DNA from: Clavelina lepadiformis
Taxonomy: Eukaryota > Chordata > Ascidiacea > Aplousobranchia > Clavelinidae
Length of the DNA stretch: 64,000 nt
NCBI RefSeq assembly: GCF_947623445.1
Contig: NC_135244.1
Location: 23,436,860-23,500,859, forward strand
Reading direction: 5' to 3'
Shown here piece by piece: positions 1-11,800 of the stretch. The stretch's first letter is position 1. Every line of letters starts with the position of its first letter. The notes under the pieces are model-generated. The model was given only the letters and a program-made list of their open reading frames with translations. It ran no database searches and was not told the origin of the DNA. A program made the translations under genes and the position numbers.

Positions 1-1028
1 ATATTAGTTTTCATTAAAAGTCGAACTATGCTTTTTCCAAACAAATCAAAGAACAGGGTCATCCTGATGCCAACTGGATTGTGTGCCTGGTGATAAATAC
101 AGTAGCATAATAATAGTAGTTACAAATGCACCTAATGCCAAACATTTATCCATCTGCAACTACCGAAGTATCGTAACTGCCATTCATACCAGGATATTAT
201 ACCGGTGCTGTGGGAGGGTGTAGAATTGTAGATATGCTAGATTCAATATTTTGACTGTTCAATGCTAATGTCAACCACCAAGCAGTGTTTGAACCTGATT
301 TTGATTTTGGGAGGCAATTAATTGCACACAAGTGTAATGAACGCATGCTTGGACGATATGGAATTTGCATTGTGCCGATTGCATTAGACAAGCTTTACAT
401 CTCATGAGGTGAGTCAAGCATATGGCGGTAGGCTGGTAGCTTTTACAAATTAGTCTATGCTTTGATCTCGGTGCATATGGAATAGGTGTGTGATAATTTA
501 TTGTTTACTGATTCTTGTTAATTGCATAGAGATGGAGATGATGCGATAAGGAGGCATAATGAATACCAACTAAAAGTAGCAAGGCCACGTCCAGCAGCAG
601 AAAAATGTACTTAGGTGCGAGGGAGACCTGGCACTCCATTGACGCATACTCAGTACAGAGTAGTAGTTATATATACATTTGCACGCACTGCTTTAATATT
701 TATTTGGTTAATGATTACGAATATAAAACAAGCTAATGCTCATCTTAATTTTTTATTTGTGGAATTCTAGTTTACTTTATTGTTCAAATCCTTTACGTGC
801 TATCCATCCATCTAACCATCCGTTAAAGTAGATGTAGTGCAACCTTACTGAAACCCAGTATTGCTTTGTGTGACATGAGTGGAATTTCCGAAAGTGAAAA
901 ATCTAAATATCTCGAAAATTAGAGCCAATTGAGAAAAATGATTGTCATTTTCGACATTAGCCTAAAATCGTTGTCAAATCCTTGTCACAAAAAATCGTGT
1001 TGACCAGTGTAATCTATCTATTATTATT
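1..1028. other. No gene recognised
   Basis: AT-rich DNA with only short, unconvincing open frames. I see no domain, splice-consistent exon chain, RNA gene or terminal repeat in it. Confidence 0.4.
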
Positions 1029-1446
1029 AGGGCCATTTAAAGTCATTAAAGTCCTATTTTTTTCTATGCATCAGTAAGTCGTGAAATCAACTTTAACGCT
1101 AAAATCACATAGTATCGGTATATTAAAAAAGTTATGAAGTCATATAAAGTCATATTTTACTGGTTAGGTCATAAATCAGCCTTTTAAGTTATATAGTGAT
1201 ATTTTTGAGTTATAAAGTCATATCGTTGTATACTTTAAATAAAAAGTACCAATCTAAGCGGTGAAGCAATGAAGCACTAAGAAAATAAGGCAATTTCTGA
1301 TTGAACATAACACTTACAGTCACATACCTATATTGTATGAGGTCACAAATTGCATTATGAGGTCACACTCACACATTGCATTGTGTTGCAACACAATCTG
1401 TTCTACTTCTGTGCATTGAAGTGGGACGTCATGTGAAGTTCAGTCA

Positions 1447-1668
1447 GTGGGTAGGCAAGCTAAAAAGCTCAACCTTGGTCTAGTTATATACAAATACAGT
1501 ACAACTAGTAGCAAACTGAAGAATTTAACAGTTAAATATATACAGAGACTTAGACATAGAGAGAATATCTGGTTCAGCATGCCAAAAGTGAAAGAATCAA
1601 ATGCCGCGAAAGTCAAAGCGATTGTAAATGAATTTAAGGACTTCACAATCTCCCCTAATAGTCAATAG
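1447..1668 (+). pseudogene. Transposase-like fragment inside the hAT remnant
   Basis: A 73-codon open stretch, lysine-rich, ending in a stop. It lies inside the terminal repeats of the hAT remnant and upstream of the clear hAT C-terminal fragment but in another reading frame. I do not recognise a BED zinc finger or catalytic residues. It is best read as a leftover of the transposase middle region, and could be chance coding. Confidence 0.35.
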
Positions 1669-1739
1669 AAATAGTCAATGCATGGGAAGGTGAAGGAGTT
1701 ATTGTAAAGAGCATCAAAAATTCAGTCAACGATCCAAAG

Positions 1740-2111
1740 TTGACTAGTCAGTTAACAGAAATATGCCTCCACTGCAACAATATTTCAAACTTAATACTCA
1801 AAATGGAAAGTTGTACGTACACCATCAAAGAGGCCCATGCTGATCTAAATGCCCTTTATTTCGGAAAAGATTCGCTTGAGCTCAAAAATTACATTAAGAA
1901 GCGATTGGACAAAAACGATGTGAAACAAATTATGGAGCTACAAGACATTTCACCAGCGCTTTATGCAAAACTGCAGAAGTGTCAACCCACATCAGCGTCT
2001 GTGGAGCGCTCATTTTCATTACTAAAGTCATTTTTACGTCCAAATCGTAACTTCAAAGACTCTAACATTCCACACTACATGAAACTGTACTACAACAGTG
2101 GTTTAAAATAG
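1740..2111 (+). pseudogene. hAT transposase C-terminal fragment
   Basis: This 123-codon frame ends in the hallmark hAT C-terminal (dimerisation) region: the stretch around codons 95-112 reads PTSASVERSFSLLKSFLRP followed by RN and NI, the pattern conserved at the end of hAT transposases. The N-terminal DNA-binding and DDE catalytic parts are absent. It sits about 170 bp inside the right terminal repeat, as expected for a transposase 3' end. The gene is broken and not a host gene. Confidence 0.75.
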
Positions 2112-2280
2112 AAATGGATGTGTATTACTGTTATGTTGCGTATGTTTTACTCTTTAGTTCCGTGAGTGACGTTGTTCGCATGTAAAAATACTCGATTTTC
2201 ACATTAAGTCATATAAAGTCATATTTTCCAAAAAATAAAATCATATTATTGATTTTTTAAGGTCATATAAAAATGGCCCT

Positions 2281-3439
2281 AATTATTATGTAATATGGTA
2301 GTTCTCGTACATGAAAGTACAAACTTTGAAATAAATTTCTTCCTTACAAGATGTGTTACCTATCGCTTAATTGTTGGACGTTGTAGATAAGAAAAAAAAA
2401 TCTGACAAGGCATGTCAGCAATAAAATTAACACCTTTATCAGTAACTTGTGAACATTCCGAGATGTTCAGTGTTAGCCTATAAGATGCTCAAATTTGCTC
2501 ACAACTTTCATGGCTTCATCATCGACGTTACTGCAAATATAACACTTCAGAAACTAGCTGTCGTAACCAATATTAAATAGTAAATTTTCATTTACAGACA
2601 ATTAACAATCTTTTGAAATATTTTAAAGTGAATTGAAAATAATACCGAATGATTTGAATTTACAATGTTTGTGTTGATTAAGTAAACCAAGTAAATTTTT
2701 GCAGTATTGAGTGCCTGTGAGCATGTACAATTGTACATACATACTATTAGCCTGAGTATGATAGTATATCAACTAAAACAAAATTCAGATCATTGCAATG
2801 ACAAGGACATGTCTTACAAAGAGATTTTATATGACGAATATACCGGGTAAAGTGCTAAAATGTAAGTCACAGCTTCTTAACCGTGCTGCCGTCACTTGAG
2901 CAAATGATTATGAACTTAGTGTTCCCTAATAATATGAAAACATTTCATATTTCCTGTTTAAGTCCTTTACTCAAAAGCATATCTGTTGTATTAAGCATTA
3001 CAAGCCAAATACAAGAGAAACTAATTAAAAATAGAAACACCCATGAACAAAAGTACTTTAGAAGCCAAAGTACAAGAAAATTACACAAGTAGTCAGCCTG
3101 GTTACTAAACACCAATGCATACAACCACTGCTTAAATTATACGCATTCTAGAATGGTTCAGTTACAATTTAGTAAGCAAGAAATTGTCACTTATCTCATT
3201 TGAAATCCTGTTTACGAGTTCCCATCCACAAACTGGCACCATTGTTACCACTGCCAAGTAACATTATTGTCTCGAAGGTGTCATCATGAAACTCACTGCA
3301 ACTATAGCTGATAGTAAAACACAATCCTATGATATTATTATTGCCCAAGAGCCTACACATAGAAAAAGTTGTTTCAGTAAAGAGCCTGCTAGGCCTATAC
3401 TATTCATACCTAGAAATATGCTCTTAAACGTTCAAATAA
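2281..3439. other. No gene recognised
   Basis: AT-rich spacer. The one longer open frame (2883-3092) has no recognisable domain and no exon-like boundaries. Nothing supportable was found. Confidence 0.4.
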
Positions 3440-4067
3440 AGTAGAATTCGCCTATAGTGACACCTGAAGGGACCGCGGAAAAAGTGTCACTATAGACGAA
3501 GTCAAGGTAAAATGGCCGCAGATGACTACAGTAGAACTCACATATAACGGACCAGTCGGGACCAGTGAAATTCGTCCGTTATATGCGATATCCATTATAT
3601 ATGAGGTATTTTACATTGTTTTAAAATTTCTTCTTAAAATTCTCTTTAGTGGCATTGTACAAACTTAGAAATTTGTGCTAGATCGGCAAGCTATGCAATG
3701 ACAATCAACCTGGCTTATGCGGAGAGAACTGAGATCACAACTCACAAGAACAAAAGCCTGGAACTAGCCTAGTAGCCACAGTAGCCTACGCTTTTATTAC
3801 ATCACAATTATGAAGCCTGCTCATAAACCTTTTCTATCTTGCTTGCGCATGGATAAAGTATATATTATTGCATCAAAAACTAACGAGTGTCCTTATACGG
3901 AAATTTTTGAGCCCAAGGGACAAAAATGTGGTGTCACTGTAAGCAAAGTGTTCTTATACACCAAGTCACTATAGGCAAAGTCATTTCTATGCAAAACATA
4001 TGGTTTGCAAACGGGACTTTGCAACAGGTGTCACTATAGCCAAAGTCACTATAGGCGAATTCTACTG
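3440..4067. mobile_element. pogo/Tc1-type MITE
   Basis: Terminal inverted repeats: the left end reads AGTAGAATTCGCCTATAGTGAC and the right end GTCACTATAGGCGAATTCTACTG. The right end is followed by TA, as expected for a TA target site; the left flank is degraded. Further inverted copies of the CACTATAG motif lie inside both ends. No transposase frame is visible, so it is non-autonomous. A second element of similar style is nested in it. Confidence 0.65.
3529..3939. mobile_element. Nested pogo (Tigger-like) non-autonomous element
   Basis: Starts CAGTAGAACTCACATATAAC after a TA (3527-3528), with the 'GGGACCAGTGAAATTCGTCC' type subterminal sequence seen in pogo/Tigger termini. The proposed right end is CACTG before TA (3940-3941), with a diverged inverted subterminal block. 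The right arm match is weak, so the end point is an inference. Confidence 0.4.
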
Positions 4068-4069
4068 TA

Positions 4070-4670
4070 CTTTCTGATACAACTCTACATAGTATCAACC
4101 AATCAGCACAAAAGAAACAATATTTAAAATTCCATGAATAAATTCTAGGAGTTTCCCTGATAAGCCTCAAGTCTGGACATTCATAAATGAATGCAAGCGC
4201 CGAAGTTTAAAAAATGTAAGGCGGAAAAGTTATGGGTTCAAATATTTGGGAATTCCCCGTGTCAAGTATTGCTGTAAAACCACAAAATAAAATAAAATAC
4301 ACTTCTAATCAACGTTATTTGCGACAACAGCCATGTTACAAGTTTTTGCTTTTTATAAAATTTCTAGACTTGCTGGCTATGCTAACCTACCACTTATGGC
4401 ACAATTGTATTTTTATTTATGTCTTAGTGCTTTGCCACTTTTTTCTGCCGACGGATCGCTGGGATCATGTTCTTTGTTCTACCATACGTCCTACTTTTAG
4501 TTCTGCAAAGTTTACGGCAAAAAAATGGAACGACATTCTTATACGCATTATTCAATCATTATCTATTTTTTATTTATTGTTGGTTTTTTCATTTTATTCG
4601 CTTAAAAAAACGAAACAAATCTAACAAAATCAGCAGCAACGATTACTGAAATACGTCTATTTCACACATA
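4070..4670. other. No gene recognised
   Basis: The open frame at 4232-4624 is hydrophobic and low in complexity, with no domain or exon context. I do not accept it as a gene. Nothing else was seen. Confidence 0.35.
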
Positions 4671-4760
4671 CCGTATTTTACGGACCATAAGGCGCAATTT
4701 AAATCTTTTTTTCTCATAAATTGATCGTGCGCCTTATAGGCCGGTACGCCTAATGTATGG
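4671..4760. repeat. Possible DNA-transposon terminus
   Basis: The block starting at ACCGTATTTTACGGACCATA and containing two inverted GGCGC/GCGCC-type motifs (AAGGCGC and GCGCCTTATA) resembles termini of dispersed DNA transposons. No matching second end was found in the window, so this is only a candidate fragment. Confidence 0.25.
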
Positions 4761-4836
4761 ATCATCATTCATAATCACTATTCATTCAAGCACGCAAAAC
4801 ATGAAAACATGCTTTCTTGCATTTGTGTGTTTAAAC

Positions 4837-5216
4837 CAGGGGTTCTTAACCTTTTTCTTTTCATTACCCACTTCCGCACCTTAATAAACCTATATTCCCC
4901 ACATACTTTTAAAACTGACTGAAAAATCAAAATGAATCCTAGTGACCTGTGTGACATATCCCAAAGCACAATGGTATTTAACAAAAAGAACAATTTCAAT
5001 GAGAAGAATAACATTAAAGAACGTTTACGTAGTTTCAAACAAAGTCAATGCGATTTTTGTTCTTGCTTTTCTGCGACGATCGAGTCAATGTCAGGCTCTA
5101 TTTTTGAGATTGCACAACGCAAATCTGATTCCAGATTTAACATTGTGTTTCGTTACCCACTTGAAATCCTCAAATTCCCCACTAGTGGGTAATTACCCAC
5201 AGGTTAAGAACCCCTG
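4837..5216. mobile_element. hAT MITE with perfect 8-bp target duplication
   Basis: Perfect terminal inverted repeats CAGGGGTTCTTAACC / GGTTAAGAACCCCTG bound a 380-bp element. The flanks are an identical 8-mer, GTTTAAAC, at 4829-4836 and 5217-5224, the duplication length characteristic of hAT elements. The 15-bp terminus matches the common hAT 'CAGGGGTTCT' form. Open frames inside have no transposase motifs. Confidence 0.9.
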
Positions 5217-5224
5217 GTTTAAAC

Positions 5225-7089
5225 GAACAAATGTGGTCATGTCCGCCCCTTAAAACTGTAGTCGTTGGCGAATTGTATGAAGTACATGTAGAACTTCTTT
5301 ATTTTTTGGTGTCGCCGGTTATTTTTGTCGTCTTTTTCAACTTGTGTGTTTCGTAAACTTCTTCACATATTACGGCATCATCTTAACGCAACGCTTACAT
5401 GAAACTAAAACAGTGCAAATGTTAAAGTCTGTCTATTGACAGCCACGTGTTAATGCTTAAATTGAGAATCGTTGGTTTGAGTGTTTCGTAATAAAGCGCA
5501 GTACAAGTCACAAAGCTTACGCATTGCGTGTGCGCTGCCAGTGCGCGTTGTTTTTAATTTTATCGTTTAAAAACTTTGAATAATTAAATAAATCAACGTA
5601 TTTTTTGTTCAATTAAGCGGCTTATGCAATAAACCGTTATGCAATAAACCGAAGTATTAATTATCTTTACAAATGATAAGACTATGGTTTGGGACTTGCG
5701 CCCTTTATGCAATAAAACAAATTAAGCGATTATTATCCAGTTCGGCGCCCGTATTTAATGAATTTAATACATTAAACTACGTATTAAACGCGCAATATGC
5801 TAAACCGAAGTTATATCTGACTTCATCATAATCTGACCTATACAGAGAGTAAGCCAATACACTGCAAAATGATGCTTATTTTGCAAAATGATGCTTATTT
5901 TACAAAATAATGCTTTTAAGTGCAATTTGCAGTAAGGTGAATGAACATCTCGCTTGTTTCATACGATTTTCCATCCCACGGAAATGGGAAACATGCTCTC
6001 GAAACATAGTCTAAGCTTAAAAAGACGATGACCTTCTACAAACCGCCTATAGCTATCCTACTGTAGTTGACCTGCTGCACTCGATCTGCCCTCAACAATG
6101 CGCATGCTAAGGAGTCAAGAGACCAAACTAGATCGCCCCGAGACAATCAGCAGAAAACACAATCCGCCTGGAATGGAAAGCGGCAGATTTTAAAATTTCT
6201 CTCTCTTTAAATCTTCTCTTTTCTCTGCGTTTTGAGGCGAACTTGCTTCGTGTGGAATGAACGGATATTTTGCCGGATTCCTGTTGGCTGGAATGCATGA
6301 CGTCAAGAAACAATGTTAATTGTGAAATCGTCCTTGCTTGAGTGCGAAAAAATGCCTTTCATAGAAACACTGGAACTGAAATGCTGAAACTCTAGAATCA
6401 TGACGTCATTATTGTTATGCTATCATAGTAGGCCTATGTCAAGCATGACGAATACAGGGATGAAGAAATGAAAGTCAAGAGTAAAGCATAAAATTAAATT
6501 TCCATAATGTAAATTTCCTATCAAATGTCATGACTTATCGCTTCTTTAAGCTGCCGGCAAACAATTTCTTGTCGGACGTTTTCTAACGACTGCGCTTCGT
6601 GTCACTTAATTGTATCTTTATTTCTTAGTGACGTGTTATAGCTTATAGCTTATAAGCCCCATGTAGTATAATGAAGTATCAGTGAATCTAATGTCATTGC
6701 CCAATACATATTCGACATAAACTCGCCGATGAGTCGTTATCCATTAACAAACACCTTTTTTATTTATCTTTAGTTTTGATATCGTATTGCCCTAATATGA
6801 AACTATTCAGTAAGAAATGGATGATGCATTACAATTGCTGCTTTTTTCGGTTCGTTGATTGTGCATATTGCACGTTGTTCGAGCATATATTCGTTCTGCT
6901 AGTATTGCAACTAGTTCACATAGTAATAGTTAGCGTAATAGTATAGTTACTATAGTAATAGAATAATAATTAATTCGTCTATCTTGTATTGGGGACGACG
7001 GAAAATGACGGCAGGAGAAATGGCGGTACTGCCACAACTCTAGCTAATTATTTTCCGCCACAATTAGTTTTGTACTTCTGTTTGAATAA
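5225..7089. other. Intergenic DNA without a recognisable gene
   Basis: No exon chain or domain is seen. It contains small repeats such as 'ATGCAATAAACC' twice near 5625-5655 and a threefold 17-bp repeat at 5862-5912. It ends where similarity to the unit 2 flank begins. Confidence 0.4.
5862..5912. repeat. Short tandem repeat, about three 17-bp copies
   Basis: The motif GCAAAATGATGCTTATTTT is repeated almost exactly three times, the last copy with an A for G change. It is a simple tandem duplication with no evident function. Confidence 0.7.
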
Positions 7090-8831
7090 ATGGAATCGAT
7101 TCTCTTCGGCATTCTCTTCCCTGCTCGTCCGTGTCACTGCCACTGTCAAGTTACAACTGTCAAGAGATAAAACTAAAGGATATTTGACTCCGCTTGCTAT
7201 CTCTGTATGTGTGTGTTTCTCTTCTTGCAACATGATTTTATGACGCCACGTAACGATAATTAATCGCTCATTCGCCACGTGTTAGAGCAAAAGGTCTGCG
7301 TTCAGTGAAAACCATAAAAATCAGGACGCGCGAAGAGAAAGAAAGAAACGAAAACGAGAGCAAAGGAAGGAGGAAGCGAAAAACTCTTGTACTGAAACTA
7401 GGATGAAAATGCGTACCGAGATTGCTTTGTACTTACATTACTGATAATTTTAATTAATTAATAAATAATCGGTAGATACAATCATACCAAGGAGATGATC
7501 GGATGAGGGATGAAGGAGATCTTGCTTTGCAGTTACATCATTGATAAATAATCGGTATCATGGCAAGGCCATCTTCTATGGTTATATGGATCTTTGACTT
7601 TTATTACCATTTACCATTTAGCATAAACTTTGTATTTGTGGTATCTTTTAAACTAGTAGCGGTAAGGGAGCCGCTACAATAAGTTCGAAAAATTCGTTTG
7701 ATGGTTTGATGAACTAATAAAACATTTAGAGACCTAATATAAAGCAAACGATCGCATTTATAAGCGAAATTGACTGTTTGTTTTGAGATTTATAGTCCCG
7801 GTCAGAAAGTTAAACTATTTTCCGCCCTTACCGCGTTGTGCGATGTTTACGCTCTTTATGCATTGAACCAATGGAGTTGGCGTTACGCCACCAAAAGATC
7901 ACATCAACAATTATGATATAACACTGATGTGACGTTCTAGGCAATAGAGAAGCGATGCTTTAGTTGCCATGAAAAAGAGCTCATCGCGGTAACAACTTTG
8001 TGCTCGGCTGTTGTCTTTTAATGTACGTTGATATACAAACAATTGTTTGATGTTAGTATGTAAGGAGTTACAGATTTAATAGATTATATAATATTAATAT
8101 ATTCAAGCTAAAGTCAGACATCTATGAAGTCTAACTTTTACACCGAACCGCCATTGGCGATCCCGAAACATGTAATCCGGTAACAAGCCTAGCCTACCCC
8201 GAATTAGTGACCACGACTCGCTACGAACTCTACAAACTTCACTCTGCGTTTGCTCAACTAAGAACGCTTCATGATTTGTTATTATCTTTTATTGGGTATT
8301 TTCATTGTGGTGCTTTTTAGCACGGACCCATTTAAGAACTTCCGCGAAAAATAATACTACTACTTAGTTGATCAAACCATGGTGACTCGCTTCATGATTT
8401 CGCTTCACGATTTCTTGTAATCGTTTATGGGATATTTTCTTTATTATACTTCTTAACATGGTCACATTTATGAAGTTTAGCGAACCATGATACAGTGCCT
8501 AGTCGGTCAAATCATGGTCAGGTCTTCAATAGACTCTTTGTACTGTGGTGGTTTCAGTTAGTTCGTACGTCACTAAACATCACACACCTGAACAGCAAAG
8601 GTATTACTTCATCTAGGGACGACAATGGCGTGACGAAGGCATCTTTTGTAAACGAAATGTGTTCTATTCTTTACTTGTTGTAAGTTTTCTAGTCAATATT
8701 TGAAACATCAAACTATTTCAAGTTAAACCATTTATTTGTTTGTCTCGTCAGTTTTAGACATTTATTGCCAAGATTTAAATATCAGTTTTTTCCTGTTCAA
8801 CTTGTTAAATTAACTACGTCATCGCAACAAC
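7090..8831 (+). promoter_or_regulatory. Upstream flank of the TIR-Kelch gene, shared with unit 2
   Basis: This stretch precedes the start exon at 8832 and matches 37070-39247 in patches. It must hold the promoter and 5' UTR of gene A, but I cannot point to a convincing TATA box or initiator. A repeat-like block at about 7640-7930 recurs at 38330-38620, and part of it recurs inverted near 35850-35925. Confidence 0.4.
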
Positions 8832-11800
8832 ATGGCGTCACCATCGGTAAGTAAAATTAAAATTTGTATTGGTGAAATTGTGAATAGGTGTGAATTTAGT
8901 TACTTCTAAATCATTTTAAGTTTTTGTTATTTGTTTGTCACTTGTTAATTTGTTTGCTTGGTTATTATTGTTTATTAATACTGTACTACTTAGTTATTGA
9001 TAAATTTTATTGACTGACCGATTATTATGGCAGTTTTAACTTTTAAATTTTCGGCAACTTTAACAACATTGTTTACTACTCTTGATGTATTCAAGAATAG
9101 TTGAGAACAACGCACAAATACTTTCATGATTCTCAGTAAATTGCAATCGGGTTTACAGCAGAAATTATTTTTTACCTTATTTCCTAAAATCGCTTTTAAC
9201 ACCAGGTATCAGATCATAGCGAGGTAGATGGATTGTCCTTTATAAAAGATTTTCTGTTATTGTGTCCGTGTGTCCGGTTCAATTCGGCACCGGTTCAACT
9301 TACACAGCTTAACTAATTTCTATTGTTTACAACTTACTTTTGATTCCGCTCATTGAAAAGTTTGATATTTTCCTTACGAGACACTTCGTTGTGACGTATG
9401 CATACGTTTGAATACGTCACCTCTCGTCCTTTTGTGAATCATTTCGTCGGTAAAGACTTCTGTGAATTGTTAAAGCCATCAACATCTTTAGTGAATAATT
9501 TCGATAAATCTTTGGTGGCTCGGTAAAATATTCGGCCAACCCTGTTGATTAACATATTATTATGAAGAGTTGGTTCTTTAATAACCTTCATATTTTCTAT
9601 ACAACTTCATATCACAAACTTTTACGTTTGTTTTCTCAGTTAGTTCGTGACGTACACGAACCTTCAACCCAAGCAAGAAATAAGTAAAAGTTATCTCCTT
9701 ACGTAGGCATTGGGCTGTCATTGGGAATAGCGTTAAAAGTTCATTTTCTTTTTAGTAGAAATCTTGTCTTTGTAGACTTCCAGCCCAAGCAAGCACATCA
9801 TGATCAGCTACAACTGGAGTGACTCGAAGGAGTTGGCGCATAAGGTGGGTTGTGCCCAGTTATGTTGCGATGTCTTGAAAATTTGTATCAACTGTTGCTC
9901 GATAAATCTTCCTCGAGTGGGAGCCATATATTTATAATCATATGCGTTGAATCGTTTTGCTTTTTTATACATTTGATTATTATCATTGCCCAGTGACCCA
10001 GTTTATTTAAGTGAGAAGTAAATTCAAAAATAAATTTGTCTTAAATCAAATAGCAGTTGTGACTAAATTTACTTGTGAAATGATTTGTGCTGTTATACTG
10101 CAGTGATTGCCACAAAGGAGTGGTAAACACCGCCAAGTCCTTGTTTATTGTGACGTAGATGGCGGCCATTACAGTATTACGTCACAATAAAAATCAACGG
10201 GTATAACTCAGGTATTTTGATCAAGTGTTGACAAAATATTTTATGTTGCTAACAAACAATTTAAGATATCACCATAAATTTCTTTGTAACAAGAATGTTT
10301 TGCGTGATATAAGGCGAAGCGAACTTACAGCTTAATCTTCATTGTTGGCGCTACCTTAGTCCAGCAGCGATAACTGTCGTGTGGTCACATAACGTGGTCA
10401 GCGTAAAAGTTTGCGTGGTGTTTGTAGCGCGTGTGAACGCAGTAATTCAGTTTGATTTTGCTTTTAATTGATTAATTCAAACTCTTTTTGAATGTAAGAC
10501 GAAACTAATCAATTTAACGCGCTGCCTGCACAAAACAGGATCTTATACATTTTACGTTGCATGCTTTGCTGAGCACATATTTTGACGTCAAATGGAGCAA
10601 TCTCATAGCGTAGAATTCAAAAGGTTGTAAAAAAAACTAGATTCTATTTTTTCATCGTTTTTTTTATGGATTAAAGAAATTCATATTCTACCAACCTGAT
10701 GGCGTACGTATCTTGGAAAGAATCTATTCTTAAAATAATTCTCACTTCAAAAAAAACTTACCACGTGTCATTATACAAGTGGCGGAGATTACGGCATCAA
10801 AATATTTAACTTCATAATGATAGTTCTTCATAATAATTTTCAACTTCATAATAATGTTCAATAATGTTCAGTTCAACTTCATAATAATGATTGATGTCAA
10901 TTTCAAGTTTGATAGAGCGTATATTTGGTGTGTCCTATGCTATTAAAATGGCTAATAACAATAATTCCATGAACTGCTTACTCAATAATAAGTAAAACAA
11001 TTCTTGGTAAGATTCGAAGATGTAAGCCGCTGTAACTGACCAAAGCATGAAATAGATCGAGGAAACATTTAATAAATTCACTGTAAATCGTTCTCTAAAA
11101 TGTATAAAGACAATTAAAACCAATGAAATGTTTCTATGGACACTAGGTTAGAAACCACTGAAATCAAGTAGTCATGTGGAGATTAATTGTGATGTCATAA
11201 TTGTGTGAACTCATGTCGTAACAAAGAAGTGCTGGAAAGAAGTGTCCTGCCCCCCCCCCCTCCAGTTCAATGTGGAGCCCTCCACCACTACCCCTGCTGG
11301 CGCAGACCTTCCTCGAAAGGTCTGGACAATCCTGAACCGCCTCAGAACTGGAGTAGGTCGTTTCGGCGAATGCATGCACCACTGGGGCCTCAAAACATCA
11401 CCATCATGCATTTGCGGTGCAGAATCACAAACAGCATAACATATCCTCTTCGACTGTCGTGTCCTGCACCCACCCATAGGCCAAGACGACCTAAAGACCC
11501 CTGACGAGGAAGGGAAGAGATGGCTGCAATTGGTAGCTGAATATGCTTGAGCCGACCTCATACGAAAGAAGAAGATGTCGTAACAAATGAAAAACTCCCA
11601 ACGCTTTGACACAATGTTGACAATAATTGACCATTCACTAAATGTCATTAAAACTTCTTTGTTTTGTTCGCTTCGTTGAATTGTTGCTTTATCAACTCGA
11701 CATGGTTTATTCTAGATCCATGATCGTTTGTCGGATGCTGGGTACCAGGTTTGGATCAACAAGGGACAGATGAAAGGAAATATCTATGAGAAAATGGGGC

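Larger units (their letters stand above)
1029..2280. mobile_element. hAT-type DNA transposon remnant
   Basis: The left end begins AGGGCCATTT and the right end is its reverse complement (AAAATGGCCCT). Both flanks are runs of ATTATT, so the 8-bp duplication expected for hAT cannot be fixed exactly. A subterminal motif, AAGTCATATAAAGTCATATTTT in part, occurs near both ends. Inside lie two disconnected transposase-like pieces in different frames, so the element is internally deleted or frameshifted and cannot move on its own. The hAT assignment rests on the C-terminal dimerisation motif in the second piece. Confidence 0.7.

Noticed and set aside
4232..4624. 130-codon open frame on the + strand
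   Set aside because: Hydrophobic, AT-driven composition, no domain, no exon context and no second copy. Looks like chance.
11205..11648. Several open frames on both strands over the LINE piece
   Set aside because: Only the + frame carrying the C-terminal Cys/His tail of a LINE protein makes sense; the others are shadows.
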